Origin: Microvirgula aerodenitrificans DSM 15089
GTDB taxonomy: Bacteria; Pseudomonadota; Gammaproteobacteria; Burkholderiales; Aquaspirillaceae
DNA: 41,091 bases
Assembly: GCF_000620105.1 (NCBI RefSeq)
Contig: NZ_JHVK01000026.1
Span: 1-41,091 of the forward strand
Direction: 5' to 3'
The position numbers were made by a program, and so were the translations under genes. The notes beneath the pieces are model-generated. The model saw only the letters and a program-made list of their open reading frames with translations, did not search any database and had not been told where the DNA came from. Below, piece after piece: positions 7,453 through 15,461 of the stretch (the first letter of the stretch is position 1; each line of letters starts with the position of its first letter).

Positions 7453-9402
7453 CTATCTTGCATTCCGGTCAAATTTAAGCATTTGCTCATCTTCAAGCCG
7501 CAATACCCGCACGTAATAGCCGTCGCCGTCCTGCTCGACCCCGTGCAACTCCAGATCCTTCTGCATCCGCGTCACGCGCCCCAGATAGGACACGGCCTCG
7601 TCGCTGATCTGCTGCCCCGGCGTCCATACCGGAATGCCCGGCGGATATGGCGTCACCTGATCACAGGCGACGCGTCCGGCGAGTTCGACGTTGGGCCGGC
7701 CGTCGTCATCAAGCAGCGGCAGCATTTCGCCGGCCTCGTAGAACGCATCACGCGGCAGGCAGACCAGCCGGCCCAGACCCGGCAGCGCCGGCAGCTGTGG
7801 CGGCCGCCGCGGGGTGCGCTTGTCGCGCGCGACCCGCATCAGTGCATCGAGCAGCCGCGACGCCTTGCTGCGGGTAGTGCCGATGGTGACCAGCAGTGTC
7901 AGGGTGTTGAAGGTGGTTTTCTCGACCTGGATATTGAAGCGTTCGAGCAGGATGTCGCGCAGTTCGGCGCCGGAATAGCCCGAGTCGCTGATGTCGATGG
8001 TCAGCTTGGTCGGGTCGAGACGGATGGCGTCGCTCGCCAGTTCGGCCGGCAGCAGGTCGTCGAGTTCCAGTACGCGAAACACGCCGGTCCCGGCAATGAG
8101 TTCGCGCAGTTCGCGAGCGATGCCGAGCGCACGGTCGATCAGGGTGTAGCCTTCCATCATCGCCTGCTTTCGCGCCACGTCCAGGCTGGCGATGATCGAG
8201 TACTGCGGGCTGGTCGACGCGTGCATGTTGAAGTTCTCGCGGAACAGGTGGGCGTCGAACGCCGGGTCGTTCACGTGGATCATGCTCGCCTGCGACAGCG
8301 CCGACAGTACCTTGTGCGTCGACTGGGTCACGTAGTCGGCCCCGCATTCGAGCGCGGTCGGCCGCATGGCCGGATGGAAGCGGGCAAAGCCGTACCACGC
8401 CTCGTCGACCACCACCTTGACCCCGCATTCGTGTGCGGCGGCGATGATCGGCGCCAGGTCGTAGCACAGGCCGTCATAGGTCGAGCTGGTCAGGATCAGC
8501 ACCCGTGCGGACGGGTGGGCGGCCAGCGCATCGAGGATGGTCTGCTTCGGCACCGGACCGAACAGGCCGTAGCGGCGATTCAGGGTCGATTCGAGGTAGA
8601 CCGGGCGCGCGCCGGACAGGATGGTCGCGTGATGGACCGATTTGTGACAGTTGCGGTCCAGCAGCAGGGTATCGCCCGGCGCCAGCAGGGTCTGCAGGAT
8701 GACCTTGTTGGCCGTCGAGCTGCCATTGGTGGCGAAATAGGTGCGACGGGCACCGAAGGCCCGGGCGGCCAGTGCCTGGGCATCGTTGATCACCCCGGCC
8801 GGGTGCAGCAGCGAGTCCAGCATCGGCACCGAGACCGACAGGTCGGCGCGCAGGGTGTTCTCGCCAAGAAACTGGTAAAAGTCGCCGACCCACGGGCTGC
8901 CGCGCAGCGAGTCGCCACCGGAATGGCCCGGCGTGTGCCACGAGTCCTTGGCCAGTTCAACGTAGCGCTTCAGGGCATCGAAGAACGGCGTTGCCGCCTT
9001 CTCGGCGATTTCCGCCTGCAGGATATGGCGCCAGCCGGCCCAGTCCTGCTCGTCGCGCATGAAATAGCCGGACAGGGTTTCGCCCAGCAGATTGGCCACC
9101 TGCGCCCGCTCCTCGCCCCGCCCCAGCAGCACGTACAGCGACAGTTCCGGCCGGAAGTCGCCAAGCCAGTCGACGAACGGCAGCAGCGGCTGGTCCAGAT
9201 CCTGGCTGTCGATCAGCACGATCTGGATGCTGCCGTCGTCCCGCACGGCCACCTGCGCGTCGGCCGCCGACGCCGCCGGTACGAAGCTCAGCCCGAACGC
9301 ACCGCTTTCCTGATGCGCATTGTGGTTCAAGCCCTTGATCGCCTCGCGCAGCCACACCGCATCGCGGCCGACCACCAGGACCTTGCAGCCAGGTTTGTTC
9401 AT
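7453..9402 (-). CDS. Class III Orn/Lys/Arg decarboxylase (PLP-dependent)
   Basis: Decarboxylates a basic amino acid (arginine, lysine or ornithine) to the diamine or agmatine; it could serve polyamine supply or acid resistance. With the ATG at 9402 (GAGG five bases upstream) the product has 649 residues. Residues 1-130 are a receiver-like wing domain (KVLVVGRD, VLIDSQDLDQ). The fold-type I core starts near residue 150, with SWHTPGHSGG, TNGSSTANK, VVDEAWYGFARFHP and QSTHKVLSALSQ; K364 is the Schiff-base lysine. The C-terminal domain carries CDQVTPYPPGIPVW. It is shorter than enterobacterial CadA/AdiA/SpeF (over 700), as in related non-enteric homologues. Substrate cannot be settled from sequence; the arginine-regulated argG downstream makes arginine attractive but not proven. 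Confidence 0.9.
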   Translation of the reverse strand: MNKPGCKVLVVGRDAVWLREAIKGLNHNAHQESGAFGLSFVPAASAADAQVAVRDDGSIQIVLIDSQDLDQPLLPFVDWLGDFRPELSLYVLLGRGEERAQVANLLGETLSGYFMRDEQDWAGWRHILQAEIAEKAATPFFDALKRYVELAKDSWHTPGHSGGDSLRGSPWVGDFYQFLGENTLRADLSVSVPMLDSLLHPAGVINDAQALAARAFGARRTYFATNGSSTANKVILQTLLAPGDTLLLDRNCHKSVHHATILSGARPVYLESTLNRRYGLFGPVPKQTILDALAAHPSARVLILTSSTYDGLCYDLAPIIAAAHECGVKVVVDEAWYGFARFHPAMRPTALECGADYVTQSTHKVLSALSQASMIHVNDPAFDAHLFRENFNMHASTSPQYSIIASLDVARKQAMMEGYTLIDRALGIARELRELIAGTGVFRVLELDDLLPAELASDAIRLDPTKLTIDISDSGYSGAELRDILLERFNIQVEKTTFNTLTLLVTIGTTRSKASRLLDALMRVARDKRTPRRPPQLPALPGLGRLVCLPRDAFYEAGEMLPLLDDDGRPNVELAGRVACDQVTPYPPGIPVWTPGQQISDEAVSYLGRVTRMQKDLELHGVEQDGDGYYVRVLRLEDEQMLKFDRNAR

Positions 9403-9438
9403 TGTGTCCTCGCAGAGCGTGATTTTGTTGTTCTGTCT

Positions 9439-9499
9439 GGCGGAATGAATTTCCGCCGATTCGCTAGCTAATCCTACGCACGGTATGCACACACGTCAT
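9439..9499 (-). promoter_or_regulatory. Promoter and 5'-leader hairpin of the decarboxylase gene
   Basis: ATGACG (9499-9494) and TAGGAT (9476-9471) are 17 bases apart, each four of six to consensus. Downstream, GGCGGAA-N5-TTCCGCC (9439-9457) is a perfect hairpin in the 5' untranslated region, about 37 bases before the ATG. It could be an operator or an RNA structure controlling translation. Confidence 0.4.
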
Positions 9500-9565
9500 G
9501 CTGCGATGCAATGATCGCGCCCGGTCGCCCGGCGTCGATCGCGCCGCCCCAAGCCGCCCGCAGTC

Positions 9566-9573
9566 TGTAAAAT
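9566..9573 (+). promoter_or_regulatory. Extended -10 box placing dinG transcription start at its start codon
   Basis: TGTAAAAT ends seven bases before the ATG at 9580. A start point at the usual distance from a -10 would fall on that ATG, giving a leaderless mRNA. No Shine-Dalgarno sequence precedes the gene, which agrees. Confidence 0.4.
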
Positions 9574-9579
9574 GTGCGC

Positions 9580-11712
9580 ATGCTGACCGATCTCGAAAAA
9601 GACGCCATCCGCCATCACTACCAGACGCTGGCCACCGCGCTGCCCGGCTTCAAGCCGCGGCCGTCGCAGCGGCGGATGATTGCGGAAATCGCCAATGCCC
9701 TGTCCCGCTGCAAGGAGCGCGACGGCGATGAACTGCCGGAGCGGGAAGGCGAAAGCATTCTGGCGGTCGAGGGACCAACCGGGGTCGGCAAGAGTGTGGC
9801 CTATCTGATCGCCGGCGGCGTGATGGCCAAGAACCGCGCCAAGAAGCTGATTGTCAGTTCGGCGACGGTGGCGCTGCAGGAGCAGCTGGTCAATCGCGAC
9901 CTGCCGTTCGTGGTCGAGCACAGCGAGCTGCCGCTGACCTATGCGCTGGCCAAGGGGCGTGGCCGCTATGCGTGTCCTTACCGCCTGTTCCAGCTGACCG
10001 CCGATTCGACCCAGGGCGAGTTGCTGGCGCCTGATCCGGCCGCCGCACTGTGGGAGCGCAAGCCGGAGGCTGCCGAGCTGGCGGCAATCAAGGCGCTGGC
10101 CGACGCGTTCTACTACAAGACATGGAACGGGGATCGCGACGATTACCCGGAAATGATCGACGATGCGCTGTGGCTGCGGGTCACCAATGACCGCCACGGC
10201 TGCCTGAAGGCGGCCTGCCCGAACCGGCCGGAATGCCCGTTCTACATTGCCCGCGATGCGCTGGAGAACGTCGACGTGGTGGTCACCAACCACGACCTGC
10301 TGCTGGCCGACTGTGCGATGGGCGGTGGCGTGATTCTGCCGGCGCCGGAACAGAGCTTCTATTGCATCGACGAGGCGCACCATCTGTCGAAAAAGGCGGT
10401 CAACCAGTTTGCCGCCGACTTCCAGAGTGGCCCGACCCTGGGCTGGCTGGACAAGGTGGCGACGCTCGCCAGCCACGCCGACACGCTGCTCGACAAGCAC
10501 GAACTGGTCGATCTGCTGATCGATTCGGCGGCGGCCAGTATCGAGCACTTGACCCAGTTCATCGCCGTGCTCGACGGCATCGAGGCGCTGTCCGGCAACG
10601 ACGGCGACGACGAACCGACCTGGCTGCTGCCGGCCGGCCCGCTGCCCGAGGGCGTCGACCAGCTGGCCGCCAACCTGCAACTGACCAGCGCCGCGCTGGA
10701 AAAGCAGCTCGAACAGCTGTCCGACGCGCTGGCCGAAGCGCGCAAGGACAAGTCCGGCGGCGACATGCTGCTGATCGACCGCCTGTCCAGCGAACTGGGC
10801 TTCTTCATTTCCCGCGCCGAACCATTCGCGGCAGTGTGGACGCTGTTTGTCACCGAGCCCGAGGACAAGGCGCCGCCGATCGCGCGCTGGATTACCGCAC
10901 GCGCAGTCGGTAACCGCCGCGATTACCGGGTGTCGGCCTCGCCGGTGTCGGCCGCCGGCAGCCTGGCCAGCACGCTGTGGCGCAAGGCGGCCGGTGCGGT
11001 GCTGACTTCGGCCACGCTGCGTTCTCTGAACAGCTTCGACCTGCTGCTGCGCCAGACCGGCCTGGTCTGGCTGCCGGAAACCAGCACGCTGGCGCTGGAC
11101 TCGCCGTTCGATTTTGCCCACCAGGGCGAGTTGTATCTGCCGCCGCTGGCGGCCAGCCCGAAGGACGCCGCCGGCCATACCGCCGAAATCGTCAAATGGC
11201 TGCCGCGACTGGTCGACCTGTCGCAGCCGAACGGCACGCTGATGCTGTTTTCGTCGCGCCGGCAGATGGAGGAAGTAGCCGACCGTCTGCCGCCGGAGTT
11301 CGCCGAGCGCGTGCTGGTGCAGGGTACGCTGCCGAAGTCCAAGCTGCTGGCCCGCCATCTGGAAGCGGTCGCCGACGGTCGCGCCAGCCTGATTTTCGGG
11401 CTGGACTCGTTCGCCGAGGGGCTGGACCTGCCGGGCGAGGCCTGTGTACACGTGATTATCGCCAAGCTGCCGTTCGCCATGCCGGATGATCCGGTCGGGC
11501 TGACGCTGTCAAAGTGGATTGAAAGCCAGGGCGGCAATCCGTTTATCGAGCTGTCGGTACCGGAGGCGTCGGTCAAGCTGATCCAGGCGGTCGGTCGTCT
11601 GATCCGTACCGAGAGCGACTATGGCCGGGTCAGCATTCTCGACACCCGGCTGAAGACGGCCGCCTACGGCAAGAAGATCCTCGCCGCGCTGCCGCCGTTC
11701 CGGCGCATTTGA
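9580..11712 (+). CDS. dinG: ATP-dependent DNA helicase DinG
   Basis: XPD-like superfamily 2 helicase with an iron-sulfur cluster that unwinds DNA 5'-3' and resolves R-loops and replication-transcription conflicts. The product has 710 residues from the ATG at 9580 (712 from the GTG at 9574). Walker A GPTGVGKS is at 65-72 and the DEAH box (CIDEAHHLSKKA) at about 264. The four cluster cysteines are visible as one near residue 132 (RYACPYRLF) and three in HGCLKAACPNRPECPF. The C-terminal helicase lobe ends with QAVGRLIRTESDYG. The ATG is chosen because a -10 box sits directly before it. The TGA stop lies inside a repeat element that begins here. Confidence 0.95.
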   Translation: MLTDLEKDAIRHHYQTLATALPGFKPRPSQRRMIAEIANALSRCKERDGDELPEREGESILAVEGPTGVGKSVAYLIAGGVMAKNRAKKLIVSSATVALQEQLVNRDLPFVVEHSELPLTYALAKGRGRYACPYRLFQLTADSTQGELLAPDPAAALWERKPEAAELAAIKALADAFYYKTWNGDRDDYPEMIDDALWLRVTNDRHGCLKAACPNRPECPFYIARDALENVDVVVTNHDLLLADCAMGGGVILPAPEQSFYCIDEAHHLSKKAVNQFAADFQSGPTLGWLDKVATLASHADTLLDKHELVDLLIDSAAASIEHLTQFIAVLDGIEALSGNDGDDEPTWLLPAGPLPEGVDQLAANLQLTSAALEKQLEQLSDALAEARKDKSGGDMLLIDRLSSELGFFISRAEPFAAVWTLFVTEPEDKAPPIARWITARAVGNRRDYRVSASPVSAAGSLASTLWRKAAGAVLTSATLRSLNSFDLLLRQTGLVWLPETSTLALDSPFDFAHQGELYLPPLAASPKDAAGHTAEIVKWLPRLVDLSQPNGTLMLFSSRRQMEEVADRLPPEFAERVLVQGTLPKSKLLARHLEAVADGRASLIFGLDSFAEGLDLPGEACVHVIIAKLPFAMPDDPVGLTLSKWIESQGGNPFIELSVPEASVKLIQAVGRLIRTESDYGRVSILDTRLKTAAYGKKILAALPPFRRI

Positions 11713-12067
11713 CTGCCGATCGGGGCGGGCGCAAACGACTTGAGTGGCGTCGGTGCCTGCCCGACTGACTGGAACACGGTGCGGGCACGGCAGTCCCCTG
11801 TTTCACCCCGACCCCTTCCGTCCCCGCCGCCGCGGGGAAACCTCGCTGCGCTCGTCCGTTCGACTGCCGATCGGGGCGGGCGCAAACGACTTGAGTGGCG
11901 TCGGTGCCTGCCCGACTGACTGCAACACGGTGCGGGCACGGCAGTCCCCTGTTTCACCCCGCCCCCTTCCGTCCCCGCCGCCGCGGGGAAACCTCGCTGC
12001 GCTCGTCCGTTCGACTGCCGATCGGGACGGGCGCAGACGATTTGAGTGGCGTCGGTACACGCCCGAC
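11711..12067. repeat. 151-bp tandem repeat, about 2.4 copies, between dinG and the ATL remnant
   Basis: Units begin at 11711, 11862 and 12013 with gactgccgatcggg and recur at exactly 151 bases; the first two are nearly identical and the third keeps about 55 bases. Each full unit holds tgagtggcgtcggtgc 30 bases in, a possible bulged hairpin (TGCCCG with CGGGCA), and a compact one (CCCCGC-cgcc-GCGGGG). The array fills the whole gap between the two convergent genes. A single diverged relative lies at 30075-30132. Confidence 0.9.
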
Positions 12068-12096
12068 GGCTTTCGGCAGTTGGCGGCAGGCGTAGT

Positions 12097-12414
12097 TCAG
12101 TCGCCGTGCCAGCCGTACACTTTCAGGTCGATGCGGCCGCTGGCGTCGAACTTCACGCCGTCGTCCTCCAGCAGGATGCGCTGGTAGTCGTCGTTGCCAT
12201 CCAGCCCGCGCGGGCTGATGCGGCCCTGATGATTGATCACACGGAACCACGGCACGGCGTCGGCCGGCCCGTGCAGCGAGCGGCCAACCAGCCGCGCATG
12301 GCGCGGAAAACCGGCCAGTCACGCCACTTCGCCATAGGTACACACCCGCCCCGGCGGAATCCGGGCCACTACCGCGCGGATCGCGGCCTGAATCGGGGAC
12401 GCGGTCGCGGTCAT
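12097..12414 (-). pseudogene. Alkyltransferase-like protein (ATL, MGMT fold) interrupted by a nonsense codon
   Basis: ATL proteins bind O6-alkylguanine and hand it to nucleotide excision repair; a Trp replaces the methyl-accepting Cys. This 106-codon frame reads IPPGRVCTYGEVA, then TGA at 12319-12321 (codon 32), then LAGFPRHARLVGRSL and PWFRVINHQGRIS. Relatives have Arg at codon 32 (EVARLAG), so one C-to-T change of CGA explains the stop. PWFRV shows the Trp version (ATL) rather than PCHRV (MGMT). No Met lies downstream of the stop, so internal restart is unlikely. It follows the UbiH-family gene by two bases. A sequencing error is the alternative to a recent natural mutation. Confidence 0.85.
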
Positions 12415-12416
12415 GG

Positions 12417-13571
12417 TCAGAATCCGATCGCTTCGCGGATCAGGCGTTTTTTCACCGGTCCGGCCACATTGGTCAGCGACAGGCCGGTATTGCGCAGCCA
12501 GCCGACCAGCGGATGCGGATGGGTGAACAGGCGGAACAGTCCGTCACAGGTGTACTGCATGGTGCGCACCGCTTCGATCCGGCCACGTTCATAGCGGCGC
12601 AGCACGCCGTAGGCGCCGGGATCGTCGGCGTCGCGCAGCAGCGTCGCCAGCAGTTGCACGTCGCCAAAGCCGAGATTGACCCCCTGTCCGGCCAGCGGAT
12701 GCACGGTATGGGCGGCGTCGCCGGCGAACGCGACCCGCTCGCCGATCACCCGTTCCGGGCGAATCAGTCGCAGCGGGAAGCCGGCTGCCGGCGTAACCAG
12801 CTGCAGCTCGCCCAGTTGCCGGCCGCCGCGTGCCGCCACCGCCGCGCACAGGGCATCCGGCGACAGCGCCAGCAAGCGTTCCGGGTCCGCGCACGACCAC
12901 ACCATCGACATCCGGCGTCCCGGCAGCGGCAGGTAAGCCAGCACGCCGTCGCCGGTGAACCACTGGTGTGCCACGCCATCATGGTCGCGTTCGCACAGGA
13001 AGTTCGCCACCACGCCGCTGTGTCCGTAAGGGGACACGGCCGCGCCGATGCCGACTTCGCGCCGCAGCCACGAATTGGCGCCGTCACAGCCGATCACCAG
13101 CCGTGCGCCGAGCGTGCGGCCACCAGCCAGGGTCAGTGTCGCCCCGCGTGCGTCGCTGGCGAAGGCCGTCGCCTCGGCCGGATCGAGCAGCTCGACATCG
13201 CTGTCGGCCAGCCGGCGCCAGATCGCGGCCAGCAGCCAGCGGTTCTCGACGATCCACGCCAGCGCTTCACCGCCGACTTCGGCGGCATCAAAGCGGATGC
13301 GGCCGCCGGCGTCACCGCGCACGTCCATGGCGGTGACCATGCCGACACGGTCGTCGGCCGGCCAGGCCTCCAGTTGCTGCAGGAAACGGCGATTGGCCGG
13401 GCTGACCGCATAGACCCGGGCATCCCAGTCGTCGTCGCGATCGAGCCCGTCGACCTGCGGCGGCCGGGTTTCCAGCAGTGCGACGCGTTGCCGCCCGCCG
13501 GACAGCGCCAGCGCCAGACTGGCGCCAACCAGACCACCACCGAGGATAAGGATGTCGAAATGGGTATTCAT
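12417..13571 (-). CDS. UbiH/UbiF/VisC/COQ6-family FAD-dependent hydroxylase
   Basis: Flavoprotein monooxygenase of the family that hydroxylates the aromatic ring in ubiquinone biosynthesis. The product has 384 residues from the ATG at 13571. FAD-binding GGGLVGASLALAL is at residues 9-21, the DG motif is in VIGCDGANSWLRREVG, and the GD motif in RVAFAGDAAHTVHPLAGQGVNLG. The in-frame extension to 13688 lacks family features, so the start directly before the Rossmann strand (MNTHFDILILGGG) is chosen. The broken ATL gene follows two bases downstream, suggesting co-transcription. Which ring position it hydroxylates cannot be told from sequence. Confidence 0.9.
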   Translation of the reverse strand: MNTHFDILILGGGLVGASLALALSGGRQRVALLETRPPQVDGLDRDDDWDARVYAVSPANRRFLQQLEAWPADDRVGMVTAMDVRGDAGGRIRFDAAEVGGEALAWIVENRWLLAAIWRRLADSDVELLDPAEATAFASDARGATLTLAGGRTLGARLVIGCDGANSWLRREVGIGAAVSPYGHSGVVANFLCERDHDGVAHQWFTGDGVLAYLPLPGRRMSMVWSCADPERLLALSPDALCAAVAARGGRQLGELQLVTPAAGFPLRLIRPERVIGERVAFAGDAAHTVHPLAGQGVNLGFGDVQLLATLLRDADDPGAYGVLRRYERGRIEAVRTMQYTCDGLFRLFTHPHPLVGWLRNTGLSLTNVAGPVKKRLIREAIGF

Positions 13572-13638
13572 GCTCAGACGCCGATCCACTTGATCAATTA
13601 AACAGTCCGGAGCGGGATTGTGCCCGAACCGGGTGTGG

Positions 13639-14313
13639 CTACACCAGTTGCCGTACCACGTGAGACAGTTGCCACAGGGCCACGGCAATCACGCTGCAAC
13701 CGGCAACCACCCGCACCCAGCGCCGGGTCAGCCAGGTTTTCAGTACTTCGGCGAAAGCGCCCATCGCCAGCAGATTCGGCAGGGTGCCGAGTGCGAAGGC
13801 GAACATGCCGGCCGCACCGCCGGCGACGCTGCCGCTTGCCAGTGCGGTCAGGCTGGCCGAGTAGACCAGCCCGCACGGCAGCCATCCCCACAATGCACCA
13901 ACAAGGAGCGCGCCAGCCGGGGAACGCACCGGAATGAGGCGTTTCATCAGCGGCTGCACGCGCCGCCACAGCGGGCGACCGACGCTTTCCACCCGGGTGA
14001 TCCAGGCGGAGACGCCGGCCAGGTACAGGCCGAGCAGGATCATCAGCCCCTGCGCCAGCACGAACAGCGCCAGTTGCGCCGCCTGCAGCCGCAATGCGGC
14101 AAGGCCCAGTCCGCCGATGCCGCCGGCGATGGCCCCGACTGCGGTATAACTGGCGACACGGCCGATGTTGTAGGCCAGGATGAACGGTGTTCGCGAACGT
14201 GCGGCCGGCAATTGCAGCGACAGGGCGGTCACCAGACCGCCGCACATGCCGAGACAATGACCGCCGCCAAGCAGGCCGACGAGGAACAATGCGGCCAGGC
14301 TGTATTCCGGCAT
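13639..14313 (-). CDS. TauE/SafE-like (DsbD_2 domain) membrane protein
   Basis: A 224-residue polytopic inner-membrane protein with about six hydrophobic segments and two Cys/Gly motifs, GGGHCLGMCGGLV near the N-terminus and GWLPCGLVY in the middle. These define the DsbD_2 / 'sulfite exporter TauE/SafE' annotation group, often found with cytochrome cbb3 oxidase genes and thought to handle metal or thiol transport. No oxidase gene is adjacent here. The ATG at 14313 starts directly with the first membrane helix. A TACAAT box lies about 40 bases upstream on the minus strand, divergent from the enoyl-CoA hydratase gene. The transported substrate is unknown. Confidence 0.85.
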   Translation of the reverse strand: MPEYSLAALFLVGLLGGGHCLGMCGGLVTALSLQLPAARSRTPFILAYNIGRVASYTAVGAIAGGIGGLGLAALRLQAAQLALFVLAQGLMILLGLYLAGVSAWITRVESVGRPLWRRVQPLMKRLIPVRSPAGALLVGALWGWLPCGLVYSASLTALASGSVAGGAAGMFAFALGTLPNLLAMGAFAEVLKTWLTRRWVRVVAGCSVIAVALWQLSHVVRQLV

Positions 14314-14446
14314 GGTAATAGCTATAAAAACAGTGATGTCGACATTGTAACCGTCGTACCCCCCGCCCCGGTCATCCCTGTCGGCAAATCGCCGTGGGCG
14401 CGGTGCGACGACTTCCCCGCACGGCCATTACAGTGAAAGAAGTACC

Positions 14447-15226
14447 ATGAACGAAAACCTGATTGTCGAACGTCTTGGCCGGACCGCCATCCTGACGCTG
14501 AACCATCCGCCGGTAAACGCGCTGACGGTCGCCACCCTGACCGAGCTGCGCCGGCAGGTGGACATTCTGAATGATGATCCCGAGGTCCGGGCGCTGGTGC
14601 TGACCGGCGCAGGCGACCAGTTCTTCTCGCCGGGTGCGGACATTGAGCTGTTCCACGCCCCCCGCTCCGGCCATGGCAAGGCCGAGGCCCTGCTGCAGGC
14701 ACTGAACGACGCGGCACTGGCGCTGGTGCAGTTCAACGGACTGACCCTGGCGGCGCTGAACGGCTACGCGCTGGGCGGCGGCCTGTCGCTGGCCATGGCC
14801 TGCGATGTGCGCATTGCCGAGCGCCAGATCGAACTCGGCCTGCCCGAAGGCCGCCTCGGCCTGCCCCCTTGCGGCGGCAGCACCTGCCGCCTGCCGCAAC
14901 TGGTCGGCGATGGCTGGGCGCGGCGGATGGCACTGACCGGTGAAGCCTTGCGTGCCGAACGCGCGCTGCGCATCGGTCTGGTCGATGAGTGTGTCGATGC
15001 CGGCTTTGCCAAGATTGTCGCCATTTCGGTGGCTGACCAGGCCAGCCACACCGGCCCGGCCGCGGCCAGGGCGGCCAAGACCCTGCTGCAGGCCGAGCGC
15101 CTGCCGGCGCTGCGCGCCGCCATGGAGGCGGAGCTGGCAGCGGCGCGGGCACGCATCGATTCGGCAGAGCAGCAGGAAGGGGCGCAGGCGTTCTTCGAGC
15201 GCCGTGCCCCGGGCTGGCAGCAGTAG
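14447..15226 (+). CDS. Enoyl-CoA hydratase/isomerase family protein
   Basis: A 259-residue crotonase-fold protein acting on an acyl-CoA. Oxyanion-hole segments are FSPGADIELF (residues 60-69) and NGYALGGGLSLAMACD (105-120). Of the two catalytic glutamates of true hydratases, the first is replaced (LS at 113-114 where family members have CE), while the second is kept as E134 in GLPEGRLGLPPCGG. That pattern is commoner in isomerases and other crotonase subtypes than in beta-oxidation hydratases. GAAAGAAG precedes the ATG at seven bases. It stands alone, convergent with a small hypothetical gene one base away. Substrate unknown. Confidence 0.9.
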   Translation: MNENLIVERLGRTAILTLNHPPVNALTVATLTELRRQVDILNDDPEVRALVLTGAGDQFFSPGADIELFHAPRSGHGKAEALLQALNDAALALVQFNGLTLAALNGYALGGGLSLAMACDVRIAERQIELGLPEGRLGLPPCGGSTCRLPQLVGDGWARRMALTGEALRAERALRIGLVDECVDAGFAKIVAISVADQASHTGPAAARAAKTLLQAERLPALRAAMEAELAAARARIDSAEQQEGAQAFFERRAPGWQQ

Positions 15227-15227
15227 T

Positions 15228-15443
15228 TCAGACGTCCGGCGCGGCGGCGGTGCCGCGCGCCAGTGCCAGGCACACGGCATCCGCCACTTCTTCGAGGTCG
15301 AAGACCCCGGCCAGCGCCGCCCGTTCCGGTGCTCCGACTGCGGCGCTGGTGCCCGGATAGTCCGGGCTGCGGCCCTGCCGCTGCAGTTCGGCCTGGATTG
15401 CCGCCAGGACCAGCGCCGCGATCCGTTCCCGTTCCCCGTCCAT
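15228..15443 (-). CDS. Small hypothetical protein downstream of the LysE exporter
   Basis: A 71-residue, mostly helical, alanine-rich protein that I do not recognise. Two predicted helices (RIAALVLAAIQAELQRQG and DLEEVADAVCLALARG) are joined by a proline/glycine turn; there is no signal peptide or membrane segment. A strong GGGGAGGG ribosome site six bases before the ATG supports real translation. It starts 18 bases after the LysE-family exporter gene, so the two are probably co-transcribed, and its stop is one base from the convergent enoyl-CoA hydratase stop. Confidence 0.55.
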   Translation of the reverse strand: MDGERERIAALVLAAIQAELQRQGRSPDYPGTSAAVGAPERAALAGVFDLEEVADAVCLALARGTAAAPDV

Positions 15444-15461
15444 ATGCCCTCCCCGTTCTCT

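Noticed and set aside
7444-9471. 675-codon plus-strand frame
   Set aside because: Antisense to the decarboxylase, whose PLP motifs are clear; no recognisable protein.
9496-11451. 651-codon minus-strand frame
   Set aside because: Antisense to dinG, which carries Walker A, DEAH and the cluster cysteines.
11711-12067. CRISPR array
   Set aside because: The 151-bp units are repeated end to end without unique spacers.
12319-12321. TGA in the ATL frame as selenocysteine
   Set aside because: Relatives have Arg here, not Cys, and no SECIS-like hairpin was evident directly after it.
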